Shown piece after piece: positions 10,890 to 22,969 of a DNA stretch of 64,000 nucleotides; the first letter of the stretch is position 1; every line of letters starts with the position of its first letter. The notes beneath the pieces are model-generated. The model was not told the DNA's origin and made no database searches. It was given only the letters and a program-made list of their open reading frames with translations. Source of the stretch: Schistocerca nitens (Eukaryota; Arthropoda; Insecta; Orthoptera; Acrididae). A program made the translations under genes and the position numbers. Location of the stretch: contig NC_064623.1 of NCBI RefSeq assembly GCF_023898315.1, forward strand, positions 13,901,140-13,965,139, written 5' to 3'.

Positions 10890-11335
10890 ATAAGTGGAAG
10901 GAGTCATTCGTATGTTCCAAAGAGCTACCAGCATCCAGCCAGCACAGTGCCTTGGAACAGGGCTCCTTTATTGGGTACAACTGTGGAGCAGCTCCTAATA
11001 GGCCACACGTTTCTGAAGACAGTGATAAGTGACGCTTGACGTATTGTAGAGGGCGAAGCCATTGGACGGTAGATGGCTGGAGGCGAGCGATTTGGAGAGA
11101 TGAATCACGTTACTCAGTGTGGCAATCAGATGGAAGGGATTGGGATTGACGAACCCCTGGCGAACGTTATCTACCTTCCTGTGCTCTGCCAACACCGAAG
11201 CACACAGGAGGGGGTGTTAACGATATGGGCGTCTTCCTTGTGGTTACCCTTGACAAACGCTAAATACCGGTGGTTATGGGTACATTTTACAGCACTGTGT
11301 CTGCTGTATAGTGAAGGGACAGTGCAGAGACAATG

Positions 11336-11569
11336 AATGAATAAATAAATGTCATGTGACTAGGGCCTTCTGTTGGGTAGACTGTTCGCCGGGTGCAAGT
11401 CTTTCGATTTGACTCCATTTCGGCGACTTGCGCGTCGATGGGCATGAAATGATGATGATTAGGACAAAATAACACCCAGTCCCCGAGCGGAGAAAATCTC
11501 CGACCCAGCCGGGAATCGAATCCGAGCCCTTAGGACTGACCTTCGGTCACCACTCAGCTACTGGGGGCG
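11336..11569 (-). mobile_element. tRNA-derived SINE inserted in the decayed Tc1
   Basis: On the minus strand the order is a tRNA-like head with a B-box (GATTCGATTCCC), a body with GGGACTGGGTGTTATTTTG and an ATC-rich segment, and an A/T-rich tail. The 7-bp repeat gacaatg at 11329-11335 and 11570-11576 flanks it. Tc1 coding similarity continues on both sides, which confirms the insertion. Confidence 0.8.
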
Positions 11570-12076
11570 GACAATGGTTGTATTAGCACCCCGTCATAAG
11601 GCAGCTTCCGACAGAGAATCGTCTGTGGACAGTCACATCATTGAAAAGGACTGGCGTGCCCAAACTACCAACATGAACTCGATTCAGCTCCTTTGGGATG
11701 AGTCAGAACGGTGACTTCGCTCCCAGCTACTTGGGATTTTCCTGTACGACCATTTCACGAGTGTGCTATGAATATCAGGGATCCGGTAAAGCATCAATTC
11801 TCCCACATCACTGTAGCCGGCAAAAGATCCTGCAAGAATGGGACCGACGACGACTGAAGAGAGTCTTTCGACATGACAAAAATGCAACTCTCCGGCAAAT
11901 TTCTGCAGTTTTCAGTGCTGCGCCATCAACAAGTGTCAGCGTGCGAACCATTCAACGAAACGTCATCGATATGGGCTTTCGAAGCCGAAGGCTCACTCAT
12001 GTATCCTTGACGACTGCACGACACAAAGCTTAAGGCCGCACCTGGATCCGTCAACACCGATATTGGACTATTTATC

Positions 12077-14587
12077 AATGGTAACTTTAATTTATTTTAT
12101 TTATTTACATGTCAAGTTCCTTCGGACCAAATTGAGGAACAAATCTCCAAGGTCATGGAACGTGTCAGTACATGAACTTACAACATAAAAGTAATAACAG
12201 ATAAAAATAAATGTGCATGAACCTGAAAGAAAATCAGTCCATAAGTTTAAGCAAACGCTATCAGCAGTACAATGAGAATCAACTTAATTTTTCAAGGAGC
12301 TCCTCGACAGAATAGAAGGAGTGACCCATGAGGAAATTCTTCAGTTTCGATTTGAAAGCGCGTGGATTACTGCTAAGATTTTTGGATTCGAGTGGCAGCT
12401 TATTGAAAATGGATGTAGCAGTATACTGCACACCTTTCTGCACAAGAGTTAAGGAAGTCCGATCCAAATGGAGGTTTGATTTCTGCCGAGTATTAACCGA
12501 GTCAAAGCTGCTTATTTTTGGAAATAAACTAATATTGGTAACAAGAAACGACAATAAGGAATATACATGAGAGGCCAATGTCAAAATACCCAGACTCGAG
12601 AACAGAGGTCGACAAGAGGTTCGTGAACTCACACCACTTATTGCCCGAACCGCCCGTTTCTGAGCCAAAAATATCCTTCTAAAATGGGAAGAGTTATCCC
12701 AAAACACCATACGACATAAGTGAATGAAAATAAGCAAAGTAGACTAATTTATGTGTCGAAGTATCATTCACTTTCGATACCGTTCGAATAGTGAAAATGG
12801 CAGTATTAAGTCTTTGAACAATATCCTGAACGTGGCCTTTCCACGACAGCTTACTATCTATCTGAACACCTAGGAATTTGAACTGATCAGTTTCACTAAT
12901 CATATGCCCGTTCTGTGAGATTAAAACGTCAGGTTTTGTTGAATTGTGTGTTAGAAACTATAAAAACTGAGTCTTACTGTGATTTAACGTTTGTTTATTT
13001 TCTACAAGCCATGAAATTAGGTCATGTACTGCACCGTTTGAAACCGAGTCAATGTTGCACACAACATCCTTTGCTACCAAGCTAGTGTCATCAGCAAACA
13101 GAAATATTTTAGAGTTACCCATAATACTAGAGGGCATATCACTTATATAATTAAGGAACAGGGGCGGCCGCAAAAGTGATCACTGGGGCACCCCCCACTT
13201 GACAGTACCCCACTCAGATCCCACATCACAGCCGTTATCAACATTGTGAATAATGACCTTTTTCTGCCTGTTGCTAAAGTAAGAGGTGAACCAGTTGTGA
13301 GCTACTCCCTGTATTCCGTAATGGTCCAACTTCTGGAGCAATATTTTGTGATTAACACAATCGAATGCATTAGTGAATCAAAAAATATGCCAAGCGTTCG
13401 AAACTTTTTGTTTAACCCATCCAGTACCTCACAGAGAAAAGAGGATATAGCATTTTCACTTTTTAAACGACTTCTAGAGCCGAACTGTACGTTTGATAGC
13501 AAATCGTATGATATAAAATGATAATGTATCCTTACATCCACAGCCTTTTCTATAACTTTTGAAAACACTGAGGGCATAGAAATAGGTCTAAAATTATCTA
13601 CATTATCCCTTTCTCCCTTTTTATAAAGCGGCTTTACTACTGAGTAATCGCTCAGGAAACTGACCATTCCTAAAGGAAAAATTACAAATATGGCTAAATA
13701 CCGGGCTAACATGTGCAGCACAGTACTTTAATATTCTACTAGACACTCCAACATAACCATGAGAGTCCTTAGTCTTCAGTGATTTAATCATTGACTCAAT
13801 CTCCCTCTTGTTTGTATCACAGAGGAGTTTTTCAGTCGTCAATCTCGGAAAGGCATTTGCTAAGAAATTTTTATGATTTCCTGTAGAAACTAAATTTTTA
13901 TTTAATTCACCAGCAATGCTCAGAAAATGATTGTTAAATACTGTATATATATCTGACTTATCAGTAACAGAAATATTATTACTGCGAACTGACTTTATAT
14001 CATCAACCTTGTGCTGCTGACTAGACACTTCCTTCACAACTGACCATATCGTTTTAATTTTATCCTGTGAATTAGCTATTCTATTTGCATACCACATACT
14101 TTTTGCCTTGCTAATAGCATTTTTAAGCACCTTACAATACTGTTTGCAATGGGCTACTGTAGCTTGATTGTGAGTACTTCTAACATTTTTATATAATTCC
14201 CGCTTTGTTCTACATGATATCCTTATCCCACTAGTCAGCCAACCAGGCTGTCCATTACTGCTAGTACCCCGTTTAGAATGTTGTAATGGAAACAACCCTC
14301 AAAGAGCATGAGAAATGTGTTATGGAAAGCATTATCGGCACTATAAACATATTGCCTCTCTTGTTCCTTGACAAGTTTTGAAAAACTCTCTATTGCTGTT
14401 GTATTTAATTACAAACTACGTAGGACAGTTAATCCGACATTGGTTTGAGTACAAAAACCTTTTAGTGTTAAAATTTGTGCATATGGTCTGAAAGGCCATT
14501 CACCCTTTTACTAACAGAATGCCCATCTAGTAATGAAGAATGAATAAAAATTTGTCTATGTGCTACTGTTCCCCTGCACCCTAGTTG
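12077..14587 (-). mobile_element. CR1/L2-like (Jockey superfamily) LINE fragment, 5'-truncated
   Basis: A LINE in reverse orientation lies inside the Tc1 transposase. Its 3' end is at the left, with an A/T-rich tail (TTTATTTTATTTATTTA on the plus strand). Its 5' truncation is at the right, within an endonuclease-like region. Boundaries come from where Tc1 coding similarity stops and resumes; a clear target duplication is not visible. The clade is tentative. Confidence 0.65.
12279..14295 (-). pseudogene. LINE reverse transcriptase, multiply broken
   Basis: Read leftward in several frames. 14295-13621 gives the segment before the RT (NHFLSIAGELNKN, ending near NGQFPERL). 13700-13500 has VVKPLYKKGERDNVDNFRPISMPSVFSKVIEK, the RT fingers. 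13173-12958 has FLFADDTSLVAKD, with the catalytic Asp pair. 12903-12760 has FKFLGVQIDSKLSWKGHV. 12737-12279 is the C-terminal region ending FKSKLKNFLMGHSFYS. This order and the C-terminal motif are typical of CR1/L2-type LINEs. Frame changes and stops separate the parts. Confidence 0.72.
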
Positions 14588-15172
14588 GGTTGCCTGGTCG
14601 GACGAGTCTCGTTTTAAATTGTATCGAGCTGATGGATGTGTACGGATATGGAGACAACCTCATGAATCAATGGACTCTGCCTGTCACCAGGGGACTGTTC
14701 AAGCTGGTGGAGGCTGCATAATGGTGGAGGGTGCGTGCATTTGAAATGTCTAGATATGACTAGATATGTCTAGATATGGCTTTTACATATGACACATACG
14801 TAAGCATCCTGTCTGATCACCTTCATCCATTCATGTCCATTGTGCATTCTGATGGACTTGGGCAATTCCAGCAGGACAATGAGACACACGACACATCCAG
14901 AATTGCTACAGAGTGGCTCCAGGGACAATCGTCTGAGTTTAAACACTTCCGCTGGTCACCAGGCTCCCCAGACACGAACATTATTGCAACGTGCTGTTCA
15001 GAAGAGATCTCCACCACCTCATACTGTGACTGATTTATGGACAGCCTATCTCCCTGGGGCATCGGGACTCCTGGCAAGGGTCATCCTGCCAGATGGTCTT
15101 TGCTGTGGCTGGGTGGCGCCAATGTGGAGAGCCCCTGGTCAGAGTGGGTGGCATCAGGGAAGATGACCCGCA

Positions 15173-16671
15173 ATGAAGCGTGGTACATCATTTATCGCTG
15201 GTGGGCCTCCACCAGCAGTCTCTAAGCGATCGAGGTCTAACCTCAGTGCAAGAATTACGATCAAAGATTATTACCCTCCCTGGCCTCTGCATGGGAGGAA
15301 CGCATGGCTAACGAAAGGTAGTGACATTTATTCACACCGGTACCTCGTCTGTAGGCGAGTTGATGGCGAAACATTTATGTCGACAAAGCCTCAGTCGAGG
15401 AGCATTTCGAGGACATGTTTGCGGAGGTGGAGGGCTTGTCCAAAATATGCTCTGGATCAATTTTGACCAAAACAGCATCCTCTGCCCAGTCACGGAGGTT
15501 GCTCACTTACGACAAGTTTGGGGATGTTTCAGTTCCCATCACACTCCATAAGAGTTTATACATGATCCAGGGTATATTCCACATTGATCTTCTTTTGCAG
15601 TCAGACGATAAACTGTGCGCCAACCTAGAATGACGAGGTGTTCACTTCGTCTGGTGCGTCAATCGGGCTCCAAGGGATAATCAGGTAGCGGTAAACCTTC
15701 ACCTTGACCTTTTCGGGTAAGGCGTCACCCTCGAAGGCCAAGATGAAGGCATCGGTGGCTATGATGCCGCCCTCACTTGAAGCGGTGTTCTAAATGCTGG
15801 AAGTTTGGGAATATGTCATCCCCATGTACTTCCGGCGTCACGTGTCGAGTTGTGGACGTCCTTTGCATCCCGATACTCCATGTGCCCCACCTCCCATCTG
15901 TGTTAACTGCAGAGAACACCATTCCCCTTGTTCACCAGACTGTAGGACTTTACAGAAAGAACGAAAGATAATGGAATATAAGACTCTAGACCGCCTGACA
16001 TACACTAACGCCAAGTGGAAAATTGAGAAGCTCCATCCTGTGCCAATGACATCCACCTATGCTGCCGCTGTGACAACGGTTCTACCATCTCCTGTTTCGT
16101 CGTGTACAGTTGGGTCTCTGATCCGTCAGACTCCACCTGCCCCCTTGATGGTGGGGGGGGGGGGGGGCACATCACTCCCTGTTGCTCCTGCTCCATCTAC
16201 TTCTGGAGCAACACCCCCCCCCCCCCAACCATCAGGGACATCAGTTCCCACTTCCCAGCCTGACAAGTGTAAGTCATCTTCGGCTCCTCTTTCCACGAAG
16301 GGGTCCTTTGGTGCCCTCCCTTCCGAGGTTCTCACCAGTGGAAAAGCGGACACTCCCCAGTGGGTGAAGCAACCACAGGTCGCTGGTCACAGGGCTTCAC
16401 AGTCCTCGTTAGTCCTTGTGACTGACCCAGTGAAGCCCTTCCAGCCAGAACTGCCAAAGGCACAGCTTGAATAACAGAAAAAGAAGAAGGCACCCAAGAA
16501 TCCAGACCTTGCGGTGACACCCATCCTACCGCTCCCTACAAGCTCTGCGTCTGAGGAGGAAGTAGAAATTCTGGCGTCCGCCGAGGACCTAGATCTCGCT
16601 GGACCCTCGGACGCAATGGATGTCGCTCACGTGGGTACTCAATCGTTGGCGGCAGGTGACCCAGCGGCCTA
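15173..16671 (+). pseudogene. ORF1 (gag-like, zinc knuckle) of I-group LINE copy B
   Basis: Several frames together give the gag-like ORF1. The N-terminal half (15173-15640) matches the copy A sequence around 1640-2090 (for example QSRRLLTYDK and DLLLQSDDKLCANL). The cysteine cluster spans about 15780-15960: CSKCWKFGNMSSPC in one frame, then CAPPPICVNCREHHSPCSPDC in the next, before RKIMEYKTLDRLTY. A long Pro/Ser/Thr-rich linker with homopolymeric G and C runs (16147-16166 and 16214-16227) follows, then an acidic tail. The homopolymer runs are likely frameshift sites or places where assembly is unreliable. Confidence 0.72.
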
Positions 16672-16989
16672 ATCTGCCTCCTCAGTCTCTTCACGCCTTT
16701 CTTGGCCATGAACAATGCCATCCTCCAAGTGAACTGCAGCGGTTTCTTCCACCATCTTGCTGAGATCTGACAACTTCTCAGCCTTCACCACTTCCTCTGC
16801 ATTGCTCTTCAGGAAAACTGGTTTCCAGCAATGCGACCTCCCCCCCCCCCCCCCCCCTCCGTGGCTATCGGGTTATTATAAGAACCGGTATCTGGTGGCA
16901 TCTGCATCTATGTCCTTCACTCTGTTCACAGCGAGTCTGTCGCTCTACAAACACCTTTAGAGGCTGTCGCTGTTCTGGTGCGGACACCT

Positions 16990-19900
16990 CAGGCTGTTAC
17001 TGTCTGCAGTCTCTATCTTCTACTGGTGATGTCCTGCAGCATGTCCTGGCTGCACTGATAGCCCAACTGCCGCCACCTTTTCTGTTACTGGGCGACTTCA
17101 ATGCCCATAACCCACTGTGGGGTGGATCAGTGGCAAGAGGCCGAGGCAGCGTCATTGAGCAAGTGTTGGCACAGTTCAACTTTTCTCTTTTAAATAATGG
17201 TGCCTTCACACATTTCAGTGTGGTGCATGACACATACTCTGCCATGGACCTTTCGATCTGCAGCCCTAGCCTATTCCATCTGTCTAATGGGGTGTGCATG
17301 ACGACTTGTGCGGTAGTACCACTTTCCGATCTTTCTGTCACTGCCACAGCGTCACTCTTCTGGGTGACCCTGTAGATGGGCTATGAATAAGGCTGACTGG
17401 GACTTGTTCACCTCCATTGCCACTATTGAACCTCTTTCCAATGACTTCATTGATGCAGTGGTTCACTCCATCACCAATGGCATCGTTACAGCCGCAGAAT
17501 CTGCCATTCACTATTCCTCTGGGTCCCCTCGGCGGCGGACTGTGTCTTGGTGGTCGCCAGAGATCGCTGAGGCGATTAAAGATCGCAGGCAGGCCCTCCA
17601 GCATCACAAGCGGCATCCCTCATTGGAACACCGCATTACCTTTAAACGGCTCCATGCGCGAGCCTGCCACCTCATTCGCCGATGCAAGCAGGAGTGCTGG
17701 GAAAGGTACATCTCCACCATTGGCCTCCGTACCTCTCCATCGCAGGTTTAGGTGAATTTATGGCTATCGGACCGCCGTCAGCGTACCTGTGCTTTCGCTG
17801 AATGGAGTGGTCTGTACTGACTCTGCCACGGTTTCAAACCACTTAGCAGAGCATTTTGCTCAGAGTTCCGCTTCTGCGAATTACCCACTGGCCTTCCACT
17901 TGCTGAAAGAGCGGTTGGAACATTGGAGACTTTCATTTCACACATGCCACCCTGAATCTTACAATGCTCCGTTCAGTGAGTGGGAATTGCAAAGTGCCCT
18001 AGCCACTTGCCCTGATATGGCTCCCGGGTCAGATCGCATCTACTGTCAGATGCTCAAGCACCTCTCGGAGGACTGCCAACGATGCCTCCTAGATATTTTC
18101 AATCGTATCTGGGTTGAGGGTGAGTTCCCATTGCAATGGCGGGAAAGCATCGTAATCCCCATTTTGAAACCTGGCAAGAACGCATTGGAGGTGGACAGCT
18201 ACCGCCCCATTAGCCTCACCAACATTCTTTGCAAGTTGCTCGAACGCATGGTGAGCCGGCGGTCGAGTTGGGTACTCGAGGCCTTCTGGTTCTGTCTCAG
18301 GGTGGGTTCCGTAAGGGCCACTCTGCCACCGATAATCTGGTGAGCCTGGAGTCAGCCATCTGTACGGCCTTTGCCCGCAATCAGCACCTCGTCACAGTCT
18401 TTTTGGACATGTGGAAGGCATACTACATGGCGACATCACATCCTCTCTACGCTTCATGGTTGGCGTCTTCGGGGTCTGCTGCCGATTTTCATACAAAATT
18501 TTCTGTCGCTTCGTACCTTCCACGTGCAAGTTGCGGCCTCCCGAGTTCAGGAGAATGGGGTACCGCAAGGATCTGTCTTAAGTGTCTGATTCTTTTTAAT
18601 TGCAATTAATGGGCTCGCTGAGGCGGTGGAAACATCTGTCTCAGCTTCCTTGTATGCTGACGACTTCTGCCTATACTTTAGCTCCACTGGCATTGCAGCT
18701 GCTGAACGTCAGCTGCAGGGCGCTATCCGCAAGACGCAGTCTTGGGCTGTAGCGCATGGCTTCCAGATTTCTTCTGCCAAGACCTGTGTTACGCATTTCT
18801 GCCAGCGATGCACTGTTCACCCCAAGCCACAGCTTTATCTTAACGGCTAATATCTTGCTGTGGTGGAGACACATCGGTTTTTGGGATTAGTTTTCAATAC
18901 CCGGTTGACTTGTCTGCCTCATTATCGGCAACTTAAGCAGACGTGCTGGCGGCGTCTTAACACTCTTCGTTGCTTAAGTCACACCAGCTTGGGTGCCGAT
19001 CGGTCTACCCTTCTACAGCTGTACCAGGCGTTAATTCAGTCCCATCTAGACTATGGGAGCCTGGCTTATGGTTTGGCATCCCCTTCCACATTGCGGTTGC
19101 TGGACCCCATCCTTAACAGCAGGATCTGACCCGTCACTGGAGCTTTCCGGACAAGCCCTGTCAACAGCATACTTGTGGAGGCAGGTGTCCCTCCATTGCG
19201 GTTCCGGCGCCAACGATTACTGGTCGCTTGTGCTACACACGTTTGTAGCTTGCCCGGGCATCCCAATTATCGTCTTCTGCTTCCCTCAGTCGATCGTCCA
19301 TCTTTCGGAATGGCGGCCCCGGTCAGGGTGTATGATAGCGGTTCACCTCAGAGCTCTTCCCTCTGGGCTCGAGGTTTTCCATCTCTTTTCTGGGCTCCTC
19401 TGCGCATAACCCTGTGGTGTGCCCCCCACCCGTGCCTTTGGCTCGATTTGGCACAGGGTCTGAAGGACTCAGGAGGGACTGAGCCTCTCCACCGCCGCTT
19501 CCTTTCAATCCTAGCCGCGTGTCAAGGCTCTAACGTTGTCTATACTGACGGTTAGATGGTCGCTGGTTGTGTTGGTTATGCTCTTACTGTAGGGGATCGT
19601 TATAAACAACAGTCACTGTCAGCTGGCTGCAATGTTTTCTCTGCCAAGCTCGTCGCCATCTGTCGCACTCTAGAGTATATCCGCTCCTCAGGCGAGTCCT
19701 TCATTATCTGTAGCGACTCCCTGAGCAGTGTACGAGCTATCGACGAGTGTTTCCCTCGCTCTTGTCTGATGGCTATCCAGGAGTTCCTCCATATTCTTGC
19801 CCCTTGCGGCCGCTCTGTGGTCTTTGTGTGGACCCCGGGTCACGTCGGCATCCCGGGCAATGAACGTGCTGACACGCTGGCCAAACAGGCTATCGGTGCA

Positions 19901-20125
19901 CTAGCCTTGGAGATTGGCCTTTCGGAGAGTGACCTCCGGTCAGTTTTGCGGCAGAAGGTAGTTCGCACCTGGGGTGAACAATGGTGCACCCTTCCTTCAC
20001 CCAACAAACTTCGGGCCATCAAAGAGGCTAGAGGTGCGTGGCGCTCCTCCTTGCAGGTCTCTTGCAAGGAGTCTGTTGTTCCCTGCCGGCTGCGCATTGG
20101 CGACACCCGGATGACGCACAGCTAG
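16990..20125 (+). pseudogene. ORF2 (endonuclease-RT-RNase H) of I-group LINE copy B
   Basis: Endonuclease motif GDFNAHNPLWGG at about 17092-17127. RT fingers ILKPGKNALEVDSYRPISLTN at about 18160-18225, FLDMWKAY (motif A) at about 18400-18425, VPQGSVLSV (motif B) at about 18560-18585, and LYADDFCLY (motif C) at about 18649-18675. RNase H begins with VYTDG at about 19539-19553, immediately followed by a TAG, then reads SDSLSSVRAIDE (about 19710) and VWTPGHVGIPGNERADTLAKQ (about 19825-19890), which hold three of the catalytic acids and the conserved His. Frameshifts near 17745, 18345, 18600 and 18850 break it. It is the better preserved of the two ORF2 copies. Confidence 0.82.
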
Positions 20126-20729
20126 TTATTGCTGCGGGTCAGTTTGACGGTGGTCGACATTTTGTTGGCCTGTCCCATTGTAACTGTGCTCAGACAGACG
20201 TCTGTGCTGCCTGATCCGCTCCCTGTACTTTTAACAGATGACGCTGCCATGGCAGGCTTAGTTCTGTGTTTCATTCGTGCATTGGGTTTTTATCACTTGA
20301 TCTAAGTGTTTTTTTTCTTTGTGTTGAGTCTGGCCTTTCGCCTACGATTTTAGACTGTTTTTTTTTTTTTTTTTTTTTAGTGCATATCTTGGTGGTTGGC
20401 TTTTCCTCCTTTTGTCTTTATGGTCGGCCAACCACTGTCACTCTCTGTGTGATTTAATCCCTTTTGTCTGGTTTCTGTCTGAGTCTTTCTTGCACTGTGT
20501 CGTCTCTCGTGAACTCCATGTTTTTTTTATTCTTTGTACCTTCAATACCCAACCGACCAACCAACAAAACCGAACTTTTGATATAGCGCGCCAACCAGCA
20601 GAGAGAGAGCGCTGCGGCTGCTAAGTGCGCCTAGCGGCAGGTTTAGACAACGAACTCCCATCTGCCTTGTGTCGTCAGACAATTAGCAAGCAAACCACAG
20701 CCGCTGAAGTAAGAACATGTACAGCCTAC

Positions 20730-21249
20730 ATGAGCCGGTCAAAATCAAGGTGATGTTGGTTGTGTTTTATGACTACAAAGGTATTATCCATAATGAATTT
20801 GCGCCACGTGGTCAGATGGTAAACAGGGAAGTCTACCAAGAATTCTAGTGAGCATGAGGGATGCTGTGCGCAGGAGGCGGCCCGAATTGTGGGAAAACCA
20901 GAGTCAGATGTGACAATGCACCAGCTCTCACGTCACTCCTTCTGCAGATATATCTAGCAAAACACCACATTCCCGTTGTGCCCCATCCATCAAATTCTCT
21001 GGACCTACCCCAGCAAACTGAAAAACACCTTAAAAGGACGTCGTTTCCAAACCATAGAGGAGATACACGACAATGCGACGAGAAACCTTTGCGCCACCCC
21101 ACAAAATGTGTTTCAGATAGCGTTCCAAAACTGGAAGAAACGATGGGAACGATGTATTGCCAGTGGAGGGGACTTATTTGAAGGAGACAGTGCTTAAACG
21201 CAATAAAGCTGATACAGCAAAAGTTCGGTTTCTTTTTGAACACACCTCG
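20730..21249 (+). mobile_element. Mariner-like transposon remnant (3' part with C-terminal transposase)
   Basis: Translation in broken frames gives VVFYDYKGIIHNEFAPRGQMVN (about 20760-20830), AVRRRRPELWENQ (about 20860-20900), and then GRRFQTIEEIHDNATRNL and FQNWKKRWERCIASGG (21035-21170). This is the C-terminal half of a mariner-type transposase. The right terminus reads aacacacctcg followed by TA at 21250-21251. The 5' part is absent. The catalytic region is degraded. Confidence 0.72.
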
Positions 21250-21628
21250 TATGCTTACTAATTTTCAATATTTCAAGGTGCTTCGTCTTCCTCTATTTCT
21301 GGATTTACGTATGAGGTCATATTGCACCTTCTAATTATGGCCTTCTTTAAGTAGTTGGTCAGGAACAGTAATCCCCTTTCTAAGTCCCCATTTTATGGTG
21401 TTGCTTTAACCAAGTGGATATTGCCCTGTCAGACAGAATAGAGAATTTGCCACAACTATAAATGATTCCATATGTTTCAGTCTTTTCCAAAGCCGGTGTG
21501 CCGTGTTTATCATTGGGAAAAATGTATCCTGTACTGTTGTGTACATAAAATGATATTTTACAGTTCCTTAATTTGAGCTTTCTGACCACATTCACAGAGA
21601 CTTTTCCTAAATATGGAACCGTGTACTA
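21250..21628. other. Unassigned spacer between two mariner elements
   Basis: No ORF or repeat with recognisable motifs. The last two bases (TA at 21627-21628) are the left target of the next mariner. Confidence 0.5.
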
Positions 21629-22969
21629 CGAGGGCAGTTCAATAAGTAATGCAACACATTTTTTTTTCTGAAACAGGGGTTGTTTTATTCAGCATTGAAA
21701 TACACCAGGTTATTCCCCAATCTTTTAGCTACACAACACTATTTTTCAACGTAATCTCCATTCAATGCTACGGCCTTACGCCACCTTGAAATGAGGGCCT
21801 GTATGCCTGCACGGTACCATTCCACTGGTCGATGTCGGAGCCAACGTCGTACTGCATCAACAACTTCTTCATCATCCGCGTAGTGCGTCCCACGGATTGC
21901 GTCCTTCATTGGGCCAAACATATGGAAATCCGACGGTGCGAGATCGGGGCTGTAGGGTGCATGAGGAAGAACAGTCCACTGAAGTTTTGTGAGCTCCTCT
22001 TGGGTGCGAAGACTTGTCTGAGGTCTTGCGTTGTCATGAAGAAGCAGAAGTTCGTTCTGATTTTTGTGCCTACGAACACGCTGAAGTCGTTTCTTCAATT
22101 TCTGAAGAGTAGCACAATACACTTCAGAGTTGATCGTTTGACCATGGGGAAGGACATCGAACAGAATAACCCCTTCAGCGTCCCAGAAGACTGTAACCGT
22201 GACTTTACCGGCTGAGGGTATGGCTTTAAACTTTTTCTCGGTAGGGGAGTGGGTGTGGCGCCACTCCATTGATTGCCGTTTTGTTTCAGGTTCGAAGTGA
22301 TGAACCCATGTTTCATCGCCTGTAACAATCTTTGACAAGAAATTGTCACCCTCAGCCTCATGACGAGAAAGCAATTCCGCACAGATGGTTTTCCTTTGCT
22401 CTTTATGGTGTTCGGTTAGACAACGAGGGACCCAGCGGGAACAAACCTTTGAATATCCCAACTGGTGAACAATTGTGACAGCACTACCAACAGAGATGTC
22501 AAGTTGAGCACTGAGTTGTTTGATGGTGATCCGTCGATCATCTCGAACGAGTGTGTTCGCACGCTCCGCCATTGCAGGAGTCACAGCTGTGCACGGCCGG
22601 CCCGCACGCGGGAGATCAGACAGCCTTGCTTGACCTTGCGGCGATGATGACAGACGCTTTGCCCAACGACTCACCGTGCTTTTGTCCACTGCCAGATCAC
22701 CGTAGACATTCTGCAAGCGCCTATGAATATCTGAGATGCCCTAGTTTTCCGCCAAAAGAAGCTCGATCACTGCCCGTTGTTTGCAACGCACATCCGTTAC
22801 AGACGCCATTTTAACAGCTCCGTACAGCGCCGCCACCTGTCGAAAGTCAATGAAACTATACGAGACGAAGCGGGAATGTTTGAAAATATTCCACAAGAAA
22901 TTTCCGGTTTTTTCAACCAAAATTGGCCGAGAAAAAAAAAGTGTTGCATTACTTATTGAACTGCCCTCG
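21629..22969 (-). mobile_element. Mariner element, complete, 1341 bp, TA target duplication
   Basis: Inverted termini beginning CGAGGGCAGTTCAATAAG match perfectly for about 29 bp at both ends, flanked by TA at 21627-21628 and 22970-22971. The transposase reads leftward and lacks only one codon of being open. The right end is the exact left boundary of the 223-bp satellite array, a relationship discussed in the findings. Confidence 0.95.
21739..22809 (-). pseudogene. Mariner transposase (DD34D), one nonsense codon
   Basis: From the ATG at 22809 (MASVTDVRCKQRAV) to the stop at 21739 the frame spans 356 residues, normal for mariner, and is broken only by a TAG at codon 23 (22741-22743). The N-terminal part has a helix-turn-helix (KSTVSRWAKRL, about residues 42-54), and ISVGSAVTIVHQLGYSK supplies the second. 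Catalytic acids are Asp165 in TGDETWVHH, Asp259 in LLHDNARPQ and Asp294 in SPDLAPSDFH; 34 residues separate the last two, the classic DD34D. The His usually found after NARP is Gln. Restart at a later Met (codon 32, at 22716) could still give a protein of 325 residues without the extreme N-terminus. Probably inactive. Confidence 0.9.

Larger units (their letters stand above)
9986..11735 (+). mobile_element. Decayed Tc1-like transposon hosting a LINE fragment and a SINE
   Basis: Pieces of one Tc1-like transposase read rightward. The N-terminal region (about 10080-10255) resumes after a LINE fragment at 10905. The first-acid region DESRYSVWQSDGR lies at about 11100-11140. The third-acid region, after a SINE, has NMNSIQLLWDE at about 11668-11700. 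Boundaries are approximate because the terminal repeats are not clear. The left part runs from a region resembling the 5' end of an abundant insect Tc1 family, which I know only from memory. Numerous stops show long decay. Confidence 0.6.
11740..15040 (+). pseudogene. Tc1-like transposase, split and decayed
   Basis: N-terminal part: TTISRVCYEYQ (first helix-turn-helix, about 11750-11785) and SVSVRTIQRNVIDMGFRSRR (second helix-turn-helix, about 11935-11990), ending in TARHKA before a stop at 12030-12032. Beyond the inserted LINE the core resumes with VAWSDESRFKLYRADG (about 14588-14635, first acid). The second acid is in GQFQQDNETHDTSRIATEWLQ (about 14860-14925), with Glu-Thr in place of the usual Ala-Arg/Thr-Pro after Asp-Asn. 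The third region reads SPDTNIIATCC, so the usual Glu is not in frame. The enzyme is dead in several ways. Confidence 0.75.
11736..15044 (+). mobile_element. Second decayed Tc1-like transposon, split by a CR1-like LINE and cut by LINE copy B
   Basis: The left part (11736-12076) encodes the N-terminal helix-turn-helix region of a Tc1 transposase. The right part (14588-15044) encodes the catalytic core up to the third-acid region. The two parts are colinear once the LINE at about 12077-14587 is ignored. The 3' end is missing because LINE copy B begins directly after it; Tc1 sequence does not resume beyond copy B. Confidence 0.75.
15045..20566 (+). mobile_element. I-group non-LTR retrotransposon, copy B (5'-truncated)
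   Basis: Colinear with copy A from a point matching copy A position about 1563 to the shared 3' end with a ccaaccaac motif. About 430 bp of 5' leader is missing, so it is truncated at the 5' end. It contains gag-like ORF1, endonuclease, RT and RNase H, with fewer breaks than copy A and no nested element. It abuts the truncated Tc1 on its left. Confidence 0.85.

Noticed and set aside
21627-21640. Mariner inserted into the middle of a pre-existing satellite array
   Set aside because: The left flank does not match the satellite, so at most it sits at the array edge; see the finding on array seeding.
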